64,000 bases of DNA, taken from assembly GCA_013400115.1 (NCBI GenBank), contig VXBP01002421.1, positions 124,001-188,000 on the forward strand. The letters run 5' to 3'. Below are positions 1 through 10,643 of the stretch, in pieces. This stretch comes from Rhinopomastus cyanomelas (lineage: Eukaryota; Chordata; Aves; Bucerotiformes; Rhinopomastidae). Numbering within the stretch: the first letter of the stretch is position 1; every line of letters begins with the position of its first letter. Made by a program: the position numbers and the translations under genes. The notes beneath the pieces are model-generated. The model ran no database searches. It worked only from the letters and a program-made list of their open reading frames with translations, and was not told where the DNA came from.

Positions 1-131
1 GGAGACGTTTAAGACCCGCCTGCATGTGTTCCTGTGTGACTTGGTGTGGGTGATCCTGCTGTTGCAGGCGGATTGGACTAGATGATCTTTCGAGGTGCCT
101 TCCAGTCCGTAGTGATTCTATGATTCTATGA
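1..131 (+). mobile_element. CR1 LINE 3' end, cut by window edge
   Basis: This is the last part of CR1 ORF2 and the short 3' UTR. The visible reading is a TFKTRLHVFLCDLV-like C-terminus, then the GTGATCCTGCTG...GGATTGGACTAGATGATCTTTCGAGG tail, ending in two ATTCTATG-type octamers at 115-131. CR1 copies by target-primed reverse transcription and ends in short octamer repeats rather than poly(A). The element continues beyond position 1, so its 5' extent is unknown. It belongs to the group, ending VFLCDL(V/I), that dominates this window. Confidence 0.93.
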
Positions 132-2810
132 AATGCTCACATGCCCAAGAGCCATGACACTGAAGAACACCAAAACAACACATAGACAAGGCTGCCAAAA
201 TGGAAGTGGCTCAGGTGGACCTGGACTGGGACCATAAGGATGAGCTATTTGTAGCTCAGTAAGCCCAAGAAACATCAGGACATCTAGGGGTACAGATGGG
301 CTCATGTTCAAGAGGTGGACCTGACCATGGAGGCCATTGCACAGGTTACTCATAAATGTGAAACGTGTTCTGCAATCAAGTGAGCCACAAGAGTAATATC
401 TCCCTGGACCAGAGGGCAGTGGCTGGGTTTTCACCATGGTCAAGCCTAACAAATTAATTATGTTGTATCATTGCCATGAACACTCCAAGGGAAACACTAC
501 ATACTCACCGTGGTAAAAACAACTACAGGCTGACTGGAAACTTACACTGTAAATCACATCACTGCCCCAAACACCATTTCAGTCCTTAAAAGGCAAATTT
601 TTTGGCAACTTGGTACCCCAGAAAAAACTGAATCACATAATGGGACTGATTTCCAAAACAATTCCATCAGCTCCTGGGCCAAGATACACAGCGCTGAGTG
701 TGGCTATCATATACTCTGTCATCTGTCCTCTCCTTTCTTTGGGTGTAACATCCAGCCAAGGTGTGGCAATATCATCTTGACATCAGACTGGCCCAGGGAA
801 TGAAGTTTGGCTTAGAGGTTGAAAAGCCAGCTTCTTCATTTGGCCTTTGCATATTTTAAGTGCTTTTCTTGTTTGTAGGCAGTGTCAAGCTTCTTGTGGG
901 GGTACTAGGATGTCAACACAGGGTGGTGAAGTGCACAGCTCCTAACCCATGCTGTGGCCCTAGCTGCTGTTAGGAATTACATTTGTCAAGTCCCATTTGC
1001 AATTCCTCCTTGATTCAGCTTATTTTCCACCAGAGGGAAAGAAAGAGAAGCTGCTTCATTTGCATAGCTCTTGGAGAGAAAATACTTCAGAAAAATTGGG
1101 GCCTTGACATGGCAATTTTATATGCATGTGGATGTCTGGTGAGCCCATAGCCATCCCATAGAGAGCATTTCCATGAATGGGTAGGTGAGGTATGGATGCA
1201 CAGAGTGTGTACGAAGAGCTTTGGGTTTCTGAAGAGATCAAATACCATTAAAATAAACCATGGCCTAATAGAAATCAAGCTAAACGGTCCCAGTGACATC
1301 TGTGGAGCCCAAGTGTTGTAAAACGTGACCTTCTAGAAATGAGATGACAGACTTTCTAAGATGCTAATGGGCCGCCATACAGAAGGATCTTTTTCATTAT
1401 CTAAGTTTGCTACAAAACCACATTTTGCTTTCGAAATGATCTTTCCATGGTGACCAGGTTAAGAGATCATAACCACACACGTGACAAGAGAGCCTACAGC
1501 TGTACAGGGTGAGACCATAATGCTCTTCTTTGGGCAGCGTGGGGTCCCATAGAGGCCTCCATTGGAAAGACTGCAGAGAAACCCAACTCCAGATCTTGGA
1601 TTCGGCTACCCTGCTGGTTTTTCAGGGTTCAAATTTCAAACCTAAACAGGACCAACACAGAGGCAAATGGTCATTCTCTCCTCACGGAAGACCTGAAATT
1701 GCAGCTGGCATTTCCTTTTCCTCTGAGTGATTCCCACTACTGTGTTTTGTGGCACCATCCTGTTTCACCAGCAGTGTTAGGTCAAAGAAGACACAGAGGC
1801 CTCCTTGTCAAAGACACAGCAATTGTGTTGTCTCCCTCGACACATCATTCCCTCACACAGCCAGGCTTTGAGATAAAGTTGGCCTGAGAGCCTCGCTCAG
1901 ATGCACAGATTACAGGGAGGCCAAAGCATGGAACCTCGCAGTGAGTCAGCCTCGGTACTTCTGTGAGGGTGACACTTGAAGATGAAGAGCAAGAAGGAAA
2001 GACAGGCGGTGACTGTATGCGTCAATACAATTGTGCGTGTGTGTTTGTAAGCACAACTGTGGGTAAGGTGCTGAAAGCAGGACTCCTTGTCAGGCAACAA
2101 GGGTATCTGGAGTGACCTGAGGGTGGGACGGAAGGGCAAAAGCAACTTCATATCTGAAAAGTGCCGCCACGGGGACTGAACTGGATCGACACCACCTTGC
2201 TGCTGCGTATTCCATCGACTTCTGTGCCACGCGGCCGTCATGATTGCAGCCGTAGGTAACCCGAGGTTTCCTAGTCTCCCAGGGGAGAAGAGGGCTGAGA
2301 GAGTACCCCTCTTCTAAGGTAGGTACATACATAAGGTAGCTTTGGAGCTGTGCTCTTACTCAGTCAGGGACATCTGGCCCAAGCTTCTCGTTGAGTGGCT
2401 CGTGTTTGTTACCCACTGCACAGGGCTACGTGAGATTTGCTTGTGTGAGCGAGGAGAAATGACTCTCTCAGTGCCAGGCAGGGCAGTGCCAATCAGAGGG
2501 AAACTTGTGCGTAAGAAGGAGGTGGAATTAAAACTGGCAACCCAAAGCCAGAAGAGTGTGTTTCTTAGGAACTGCATAAACATGTAGTAATGGGATCAAC
2601 CTCAGTAATATGGACAAAGGTCAGTAAACTAAAGAGTTCCTACTTGAAATTTCGCTATAGCTGTTGCACATATTAAAAGACTCCCTTAGGACTTTCCAGG
2701 AAAAATGACATGGAGACCTTTCTTTCCTCTTGATTACACCAGTATAAATCAGGAGTCAATCTGTTAAGGCCAGAGCAGTTGTCCTGACACAGTGAAAGCA
2801 AAGATGGAGA
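132..2810. other. non-repetitive stretch, no gene seen
   Basis: About 2.7 kb without a recognisable repeat or gene. Open frames are all below about 115 codons, overlap one another on both strands and match no family I know. A short CpG-dense patch lies at about 2160-2265. Probably intergenic or intronic. Confidence 0.6.
2160..2265. other. short CpG-dense patch
   Basis: About ten CpG dinucleotides fall within roughly 105 bases (for example GCCGCC, CACGGGG, CACGCGGCCGTC, CCCGAGG), whereas the flanks are CpG-poor. It is too short for a standard CpG island. It could be an unmethylated regulatory element or a decayed GC-rich exon; nothing in the sequence decides this. Confidence 0.3.
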
Positions 2811-3515
2811 CACATAGAATTACCGAATGCACTGAGTTGGAAAAGACCTTCAAAGATCATCTAGTCCAAACTTCATACAGTGAGCAGCAAAATCCTTAAT
2901 TAGATCTGGTCACTCAGAGCCCCATCCAACCTTATCTTGAATGTTCCCAGGGTTGGGACATCTGCCATCTCTCTGTTCAAGTGTTTTGCTACCCTTACTC
3001 TAAAGTATTCCCTCCTGATAGCTAGTCTAAACTTCTCATCTTTTAGTTTAAAACCATCACCCCATATCCCATCACAACAGGCCTTGCTCTCCCTGTCTTT
3101 CTTATAGGTCCTGTTCAAGTACTGAAAGGCCACAAGAAGGCCTGGAACCTTCTCCAGGCTGAGCAACCCCAGCTTTCTCAGCCTCTTCTCACAGCAGAGG
3201 TGTTGCAGCCCTCTGGTCATTTTTGTGGCCCTGCTCCAACAGGTCCCCGTCTTTGCTATGCCGAGGATGCCAGCGCTGCGTGCAGTACTCCATCAGGGGA
3301 ATCTGACCAGAACGTAGTAAAGGGAGAGAATCATTTCCCTTGACCCACTGGTCACACTTCTTTTGATGCCGCCCATTGTTGGCCTTCTGGCTGCAAGCCC
3401 ACACTGTCAGTTTATGCCCAGCTTTTCATCCACCAGTACCCCCGGAGTCCTTCTCCACAGAGCTGCTCTCAATCCTTGTGTTCCCCAGCCAGTGCTGATG
3501 CCTGCAATGGAAGGT
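2811..3515 (-). mobile_element. old CR1 LINE copy, ORF2 C-terminus and 3' UTR
   Basis: On the minus strand the sequence encodes a degraded CR1 ORF2 tail. Recognisable parts are LRKLGLLSLEKVPGLLVAFQ, YKKDRES, FRLAIRREYF and FKIRLDGALSDQI. Further 5' (higher coordinates) it carries the region normally read as DEKLDMSQQCALAAQKANN, visible as the antisense of the CTTTTCATCCACCAGTACCC block near 3420-3440. The 3' end at 2811 is a mutated octamer run followed by GAGTTGGAAAAGACC. Frame breaks and divergent octamers mark it as an older group than most copies here. Confidence 0.9.
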
Positions 3516-6054
3516 CTACGCCCCAGGAACTGGATAGTCCTGAAGCCTTAAAGATAAGCTGAAATGACTGACACTAGGGCCTAAGGAGTGGGGCTTCTTC
3601 CCTCAGCACTATTCAGGTAACCTTGACCTTAGGGAGAATGACTACGTGAGGACTGCTCCGTACCGTATGTGCTTTGGCTGCTCACACCAGCAGGAAGGCT
3701 GGTGTGAAGTGTCTGGCATCAGGATACCCAGCAAGGCACATGAGCCAAAGAGTACCTGTGGCACTGTGAATAGCTCTGAGGAGCAGTCAGCAGCAGGGAC
3801 TTGTGAGGTTCTTTCCTTGCTGACCCTGAGGATGGGCAGGACTTCACAGGAGTTTTTGCTGTTTGTTCCTGTCGCTCTCAGTGCTGGATAACGAGCTGCT
3901 GAAGCTGGGGTTACTTCTAATCTCTTGGACAAAGCTTTACCTCCCCATTCTAGCTGGTCACATTGTTGTTTTCCTGGTCCATGCACTGTTGTGCATGGCA
4001 AAGCTGGCTGGACACTGCAGCCCAGAGCAGAGCTGTGTGTCCACAGAGCACCCCAGAATGAGCCCAGGACAGCAAAGCAAGCTGGTTCAGCTTCCATGTG
4101 CAACGTCTTAGAGAGCCTCCAAGGAGAGGGTTTGGGATGCTCATAGGACCTTTTTTTTTTAACAAATTACAAGGATTATCTTATCCTTCTCCAAATATTC
4201 ACTGTGCTAGGATGTAGATTTGCCTAATTCCCTGGGAACCGTGACCTTGGTGGGAACCTGTTTGCGCTGTGGTGTTGTGCTCCACCACGAGATTGAGTAG
4301 CATTCATTGGCCTAGTTCTCCACTGACTGTGGCCTCCTATCATTGCTTCGGGGAGACTTGGGTGTAAAATACCCCTTGTTATTCGTCTATGTGTAGGAAA
4401 AGTTGGCTGTAAGGCTTGGAGGACAGGCAGAGGTATGAAAACCCTACTTGCTCTCCATTTCCAGTCTCCACTTCCTCCTCTTACCAGAGTAGGAGGTGCC
4501 TGTATTTCAGAGATATTTTTCCAGTTGTGATGGAGAATATCTGCTTGTACTTTCTGTTTGACTGCATTCCATTTAGAGAGCACTCCTACAATTTTGTCAT
4601 TCATTGTGGCCTTCTGTTCCCTCTAGTGGTGGCTGGCTTCTCTGTGAGCCGTAACTGCGTAGGGAGTTTGCTCCAGGTCTGAGCCTTGCTTCGCAGGCCT
4701 CGTTTACCCTCGGTCTGTGTTGTTCGTGCAGTTATTCACTAAGGTGGCTAGAAGACATCTAATTCCAGCTCTAGAATTTGAGTCTAGGCCTTCTAACCCT
4801 GCACTCACCTAACAGTGTGTGTCAAGCACCACTCCACCAGCAGGTGTCCCAGAAGCTCATTGGTTTTTCACCACAGTAGGAACAGGAGCTCTCCTACCTC
4901 CTGGACCCGAGTCTTCTGAAGGGCTGTGCCACAAGCAGGGTGCAGCCAAACTAAAAGTGTTTCGATTGTGGGAATGCGTGTGCCTGAACTATGATCTTCA
5001 CATCACCACTTGGAAATGGTCCTTTCAGGGGTTGAGGAACCTGCTGTTGCCTTGGTGACTGGAGCTGGCTCTATTGGCATAACTAGGAGAGCCTGGTCCA
5101 GTATAGTCCAGAGAATTACGAGCATGGCCCTGCAGCACAGCACAACAAAAGATTATTTCAAAGGATGACTCGAGGCAGATACCTTATGTTTTGTTGTGTT
5201 TAGCAAACACAGGAGTGCTGGATTGAGACAGCCTACTGCTTATCATTCCCCCATGCTGCAAAGACAGTATCATCTTTCTTATATTCCAGAAGTCCTGCAT
5301 CTTTGAAAGAGACAAGAACTTCACCAGGGAATACCAGTCATCTACCAGTAGTCTATCAACCGACAGCAGTTCCTCCAGCTTTTGCAATGGAAATGAAACC
5401 CCAGTCTAAAGGAAAAGCAGCAATAATGTTGTATTAATCCCTGATAAAGCACAGGAGTATGTGCTAGCACCATCTAGCCAGCATCCCCATTACTACATCA
5501 CCATCTACCTCTTTCTCCCTTTTTTTCCATCTTCCAGCTTCATGCAAGTAGTTGTCCTCTATTTTCAGCTGCAGCTCTTATTTTCTACTTTGTACCCTCT
5601 GCCCTTGGGCATCATTATACATCCTTCTCAGCTCCCCGTTTTATTTTAGGAAGAGAGAGCAAACTTGGAGGCAAAGCCATCAACTCTAGCCCAGTATTTT
5701 GGAGTGAGGAGGAAGGGAGATGTTCTGGTAATAGTCCTACCCTCTGACCTTCTGTCAAGGGTGAAGCTGGACTATTCCTTGTTCTCGCACTGTGCTTGAA
5801 ATGTTGTGAAACGGGCTACAGGGCATGCACTGGAACAGCCCTGAGAAAGCTCCAGCTTGACACGAGGCACAGTCCACCAACCCTGAAAGCAGGGAACTCT
5901 GAACTCATCTTTGCTACCTGCCACTTCCAGGTGGGGTGGCTGCAGGCATGGGTCAGCTGCAGCCAACTGTTTCCAGACCATGTGTCCAGAGCAGCAGGGG
6001 AGGGGCAAGTGAGTAATGCACACACTGTAATGGCTTGAGCAAGTAATCACCTGA

Positions 6055-6118
6055 GGCGGTTAGTCCCCGTGCACTTGGCCGTGCGGTGGGAGCCGCCGTC
6101 CTGGCCGGCTGCGTAAGC
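6055..6118. other. very short CpG cluster
   Basis: Eight or nine CpGs occur in about 60 bases (GGCGGTTAG, CCCCGTG, GGCCGTGCGG, GCCGCCGTCC, GGCCGGCTGCG). The surrounding DNA is CpG-poor. It is too short to be a promoter island by usual criteria, but CpG retention in a methylated bird genome can mark a regulatory element or a fairly recent insertion. Confidence 0.3.
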
Positions 6119-7901
6119 AGCACCCTTTCTTCTGCTGCAGGTGCTGTCCTGACAGCCCCTTCTGTCTAGAAGCTTGCACAAGTCCTGAGCTTCTCTCCTG
6201 GGCTCCTTTTGCAGCAGTCTGCTCTGCTTGGGCACTGACACGGAGTAAGTAGAGCAGTGTGTGAGGGCAGGGTATTCCTGCAAACCCTTGGTCCTTGTCC
6301 CCATGTGTGAAGTTCACTGGCTCCTGGGTAAATTTCCATAGGATGCGGCACTCTCCCGTTGCAATTCAGCATTTCTGACACCCCACTGCAGCTCCTCTTT
6401 CTCATTTGATCAGTTTCTTGGTGACAGGAACTAACAGCCATTACTAGAGTGATTTGGCCACTGTCCAACAGTGTGTATATTACTCACACATTTTCCTGCT
6501 AGCTAAAGACTCCACTTTTTTCACTGTCTGGTTGCAGTCTCTTCCTATCTTCATCATAAGATAGCTGAGAAGGTCAGTGCTAAAAGAGAAATCTCAGAGG
6601 GGTTTTTTTTTTTGCAACTTGGAGTAAGGGAGAGCTGGGGTGGTGGAAGGGGAACAGTGAGTGGGAAGGGAGAGTACGCTGGGCTGAATTGATTAGTCAC
6701 TCAAATTGCCTCTGATACAGCTGAAAACACGATACTGGAAAATGGGATATTTATAGAAACTGTACTGCCCCAGCTGGGTAGATCTCAAGGTCATCTGATG
6801 ATCACTGCAAAAGGAATGGCCTGATACTGCTGTTGCTGCCTCGGCGTCGTGAGCCTGTACGATATTCAGCGCAGCACTGAAATCTGCATACAACTTGGGA
6901 TCCTGCTCCCCTTCCCTAACAACCATCTCTCCTGAAACTGCATTAAGCAAACACAGCCCAGCAGTGAGGCTGCTCAAAATGCCTGCGTGGACTTTTTTTT
7001 CTCCCTGTGAGAACATTAAGCTATTAACTCTAATTCCCTCCAAGGTGGAGGTTCACAGTTAGTTTCACATATAGGGCATCTCAGGAGTTTGCCTGAACAA
7101 GTAAAGGACCAAGTACTGGTTTGAAGCCAGTTCTTTCATTTTTGAGCCCTTGCCATCCCTTGAGGAAATTCTGCATGAAGGTGTTGTATGCCAGCATCCC
7201 CAGAGAGCAAATAGGAGCCGATAAACTGTGTTTTCATTACATCTGTTATATTCTGGCACAAAGACAAGTCCTGACCACAGTCCTTCCACTGCCTTCACAC
7301 CCCCCCAAAAGCACTAGCTGTCAAAGAAATCTGTGATAACAGGGAAAGGTGAGAGCAAGGTCACGACTGCAGCTAATTCACTCTGATGCAAACAGCTGCC
7401 CAAGTCTAAAGAGTGAGTGGCATCCGCCGGAGAGAATGGAGTCAAGAAAGCAAGCTGCCCACTTCTCCCACTTCTGAAAGTTTAAAACTGCCCCCTTCCA
7501 GAACAGTGAAGGCAAAACAGATGTGACCTCTAGACAACCTTCCTGAGTTGCCTTTCCTGAGCACAGAGCAACATCTTCCCTAAGATTTTCTGTTTCCAGT
7601 TAAGGTGCTTGCAAGAGCCTTGAAGTTTTGTGTATGGGGCTAATGGAATAAATCAGAGTAATTCTTCATGTTCAGAACACTTTCTTGCAGGGACAGCGCT
7701 GCAGCCAACACAATGCAATGCAAAGCAGTAACAAAAGCAAGTCAGGCCGTGCCACAGTGGTCTGTGATGGATGTGGGAGTAGCAGTGTGGCACCTGCACA
7801 AGAACACGCAGCGCACGCAGCAAAGGGCAGCGCTCACAGGAGCGCACCATGCCCAGTACAGTGAAGGGTACGTTTTGGCTCTTGTGCAACCTTGGGTCAG
7901 A

Positions 7902-8483
7902 TTAAAGTTGACCAGGCAAATACAAGTGTGCCAAGCTGTACTGGAGCGTGTCCTTTGAGAAGCTGTGCTCACTCAGGTGATGCTGTAGGATTTGTGCAAT
8001 CACCTCCCAGGTCCTCAGCCCTGCTACTACCCTGCGGATATGTTTTCTTCCGGGCAGCTGGAAGCGGGTCTGGTTGTCTCTGCAGAAATACCAGAAATAT
8101 TGCCTGCCCATCCGAGTGCATGGCGAGTGGATTTGAACCTGGTCAGTACTGTCTTGGTGAGGGTCACTTCTGATGCAGAAGTAGTGAGTAGGCTGCTGAC
8201 CAAGCGTCCCAAAGAAGTTATGGAAAAGCACTGGAAGACTAACAGATCTGAACACAGTGGCTAACAACCTGAGCCTGAGCCAAGTTGAATGGCTCATAAA
8301 ACTCAGGCGATAGGGTTCTGCAGCTGAAGGGGAAATGGATAAGGAAAACTGCTGTGGAAAAGCTGAACTTGATGCTGTAAGTGCAGGTGAACACTGAGTG
8401 TGAACATGCAGTGTTGCACATAAAGGTGTACAAACACAAAAGGGAGATACAGGCCAAGATAGTCCAAAGCATTTGACCTCCAT
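7902..8483 (-). other. longest non-CR1 open frame, function unknown
   Basis: A 193-codon frame without stops, rich in Ser, Leu, His and Cys, with no signal peptide, repeat or catalytic motif that I can recognise. Overlapping frames on the opposite strand are also open for long stretches, which suggests low stop density rather than selection. I do not call it a gene; it is recorded because it is the longest open frame outside CR1. Confidence 0.15.
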
Positions 8484-8781
8484 ACTCTTAGATCAGACTT
8501 CCTAGATCTGAGAAGGAACAATTACATGTAGTTTTAAAGGTAGATCCTATGGGAAAAGCAATGGTTGTTTGCCTCTCTGAAGAGTAGAGGGTATGAATTC
8601 CTAGCCTAGGATGGTCTGTCTGGTTATGGCCTGTGAAATTGAATCCACCCTGGAGGGTTCATAACAGAAAGGCTGCAGCTAATACATGTGCCATTCTCAA
8701 GGATTAGAAAGAGATGAATTTTCATGGACCAAATTACTCCAGAGACATTGGCAGTATCATATCAAGGTGAATCCTACATGG

Positions 8782-8932
8782 CAGGCACGTAGGGGGTTGT
8801 TTTGTGTTTGTTGATCAATCAGATATTTAGGTACTCTGGTGTTTAGGTTTTTTGTTGTTGTGGTTGCAGTTGGGCTCAATGATCTAGGAGGTCCTTTCCA
8901 ATCATGATTGTTCTGTGCTTCTATGCTTCTGT
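8782..8932 (+). mobile_element. CR1 LINE 3' UTR fragment (GTAGGGGGTT-tail group)
   Basis: Only the 3' UTR remains: a GGCACGTAGGGGGTTGTTTTG start, a T-rich segment, then GGGCTCAATGATCTAGGAGG and two degenerate octamers (TTCTGTGC, TTCTATGC). The same tail type ends the copy at 58084-58511 and, on the minus strand, the one at 37949-38412. The ORF2 part is absent, so this is a severe 5' truncation. Confidence 0.88.
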
Positions 8933-10070
8933 GTGTGCACATGTTACAAATATGAGAGCACCACTGGGGTATGAAATGTAGAGGCATCTTGTGTGCATGG
9001 GAGGAGGTGACTAAAAGTGGGAAAGAAGCCACTAAGTACACTGTCTCATTGAACCTTGAGCGTTTAGGGGGCAAAGTCTGTCTTGTATTCAGCTGCATTT
9101 TGGAGAATTTAGCATTGGCTTTTACTTAGCCAGGCCCAGCTCAAGGAGGCAAATCTTGCATGATGCACCCAAAATTTGGGCCCTTGTATAAACTCTACAC
9201 TTTCCCTTGACACGTGTTCCAACTTTTCATTTGAATGCTCTCAGAAGGGACATTTGTTGCCCTAATCTGCTGGCCACCTTAATGATCAATGCACTGCTGA
9301 GATGCTGTGTATCTTCAGGCGGCCTCACAGAGGCGTCTGGAAAACAAGAAACACAAAGCTGTAGCTCAAACATTTTTGTCTTCTCCTTTTTTCTCTTATT
9401 TATGAATGCTTCTTGTTTTAATAAATAAGAGAACTGCAGTGTAATCATTATTATGCTTATGCCCCAACCCATGTGATCAAGTCATGAGAAAGTAACTTCG
9501 TCTTAGGTCTTGTCCTTTACGTGTAGCACCAATTTCATATTCACTCTCTCCTGCTGGATGTGGGACCAAGGATAAGCCTGTACAATTTTAACCCTGGGAC
9601 AGCCATCCCCAAGACAGCAGAATGCCAAAGGGGCCCTACCAGGAGTTTACAGCTTAGTGCCAGGTAAGGGGACATGATCTGTTCATTCACTCCCTCTCAC
9701 ACTGTCCGTGCCTTTTACATTACACAAAGTCCCAGCAGGCTTCTCCTCCTATGCACATTCTTGAAAGACATGCCAGCAGAATGACCTCCTTCTTTGTTCC
9801 CATGGGGAGAGGATGCTCTTCTGCCTATAGTGAAATGAAGCCAACAATAGCATTTGCTAGTCCAGCAGGCTGGCTTTCACCAGCAGTGAAAGCTACAGGT
9901 GTTGCTTGGTATTTTCCCTCTCCCTAAAGCACATGTTAATGGTTTTGACCTTTCGAGTAATTTGATTCCAAAACCAGTGTTGTTGCAGCAGCTGAGTCCT
10001 GAGCTGTCATTCTGAAGATAAGGTTATTATTACTCTGAAATCAAAGCAAAGGACAGCTTGTCCAGGCCTG

Positions 10071-10141
10071 TGTGGAGATTCCCTTCACCTATGGAGATCC
10101 CCTCATGTATGGAGATCCCCTCATGTATGGAGATCCTCCTG
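10071..10141. repeat. 18-bp tandem repeat, about four units
   Basis: Units of the form TATGGAGATCCCCTCATG repeat head to tail. The two central units are identical; the first (TGTGGAGATTCCCTTCACC) and last (TATGGAGATCCTCCTG) are diverged. Because 18 is a multiple of three, the plus-strand frame reads as repeated (C)MEIPS units without a stop. It is probably a minor minisatellite and may vary in length between individuals. Confidence 0.85.
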
Positions 10142-10610
10142 TCTCATCTCCGTGTTTCCTCAGCTCTGGGCCTGCTGTCAAGACGGTCTAGTCTGGTTGG
10201 CCAATGTAAGGACAAATCTGCTGTCAATCATTTGCATCGGTGTAGCACCAAAAAAATCTCTCTAGGAGAGCCAAGCTGGTTGAATATTTTGGAAAGATAC
10301 CAAAGGAATCCTTGTACACAGGTACCTAGGATAGACGTGTGAAAACACTCGTCCGTGGGGTGCGGTATTTGAGATGATATTCAGACTGTTTGTAGCTTGT
10401 GCTCCCTTCTTGCCTTAAGCAGAAGCTGGCTCATGCAAAAGGTCTCCTTTCAGATCTGTTCCCTTGGCTCCTCCCACAGTATGAATAATCCCTGGCAGAG
10501 CCATGACTCAGTGGATTTGCGATGGAATCACAGCAATATTTTCAGAGTCCCAGTCTAATGCTTGAACCCCGACAGGATTCTTGCCCCCACACCTCTGGGT
10601 ATTTTACATA

Positions 10611-10643
10611 GTTACGTAACGCCTCTTACTCACGGCGCCAAAA
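10611..10643. promoter_or_regulatory. possible D-box and E2F-type motif pair
   Basis: GTTACGTAAC at 10611-10620 is a perfect palindrome containing TTACGTAA, the site type bound by PAR-bZIP factors and NFIL3. GCGCCAAAA at 10635-10643 matches the E2F half-site in reverse orientation. The spacing is about 15 bases and the interval is locally CpG-rich. Such short motifs arise by chance, so function is speculative. Confidence 0.2.

Larger units (their letters stand above)
3516..8781. other. unique stretch, no supported gene
   Basis: About 5.3 kb with no recognisable transposon. It holds an 11-T run at 6603-6613, a CpG-dense patch at 6055-6118 and a 193-codon open frame at 7902-8483 on the minus strand that resembles no family I recognise. 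The other open frames are short and overlap on both strands. Most likely intergenic or intronic. Confidence 0.55.
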
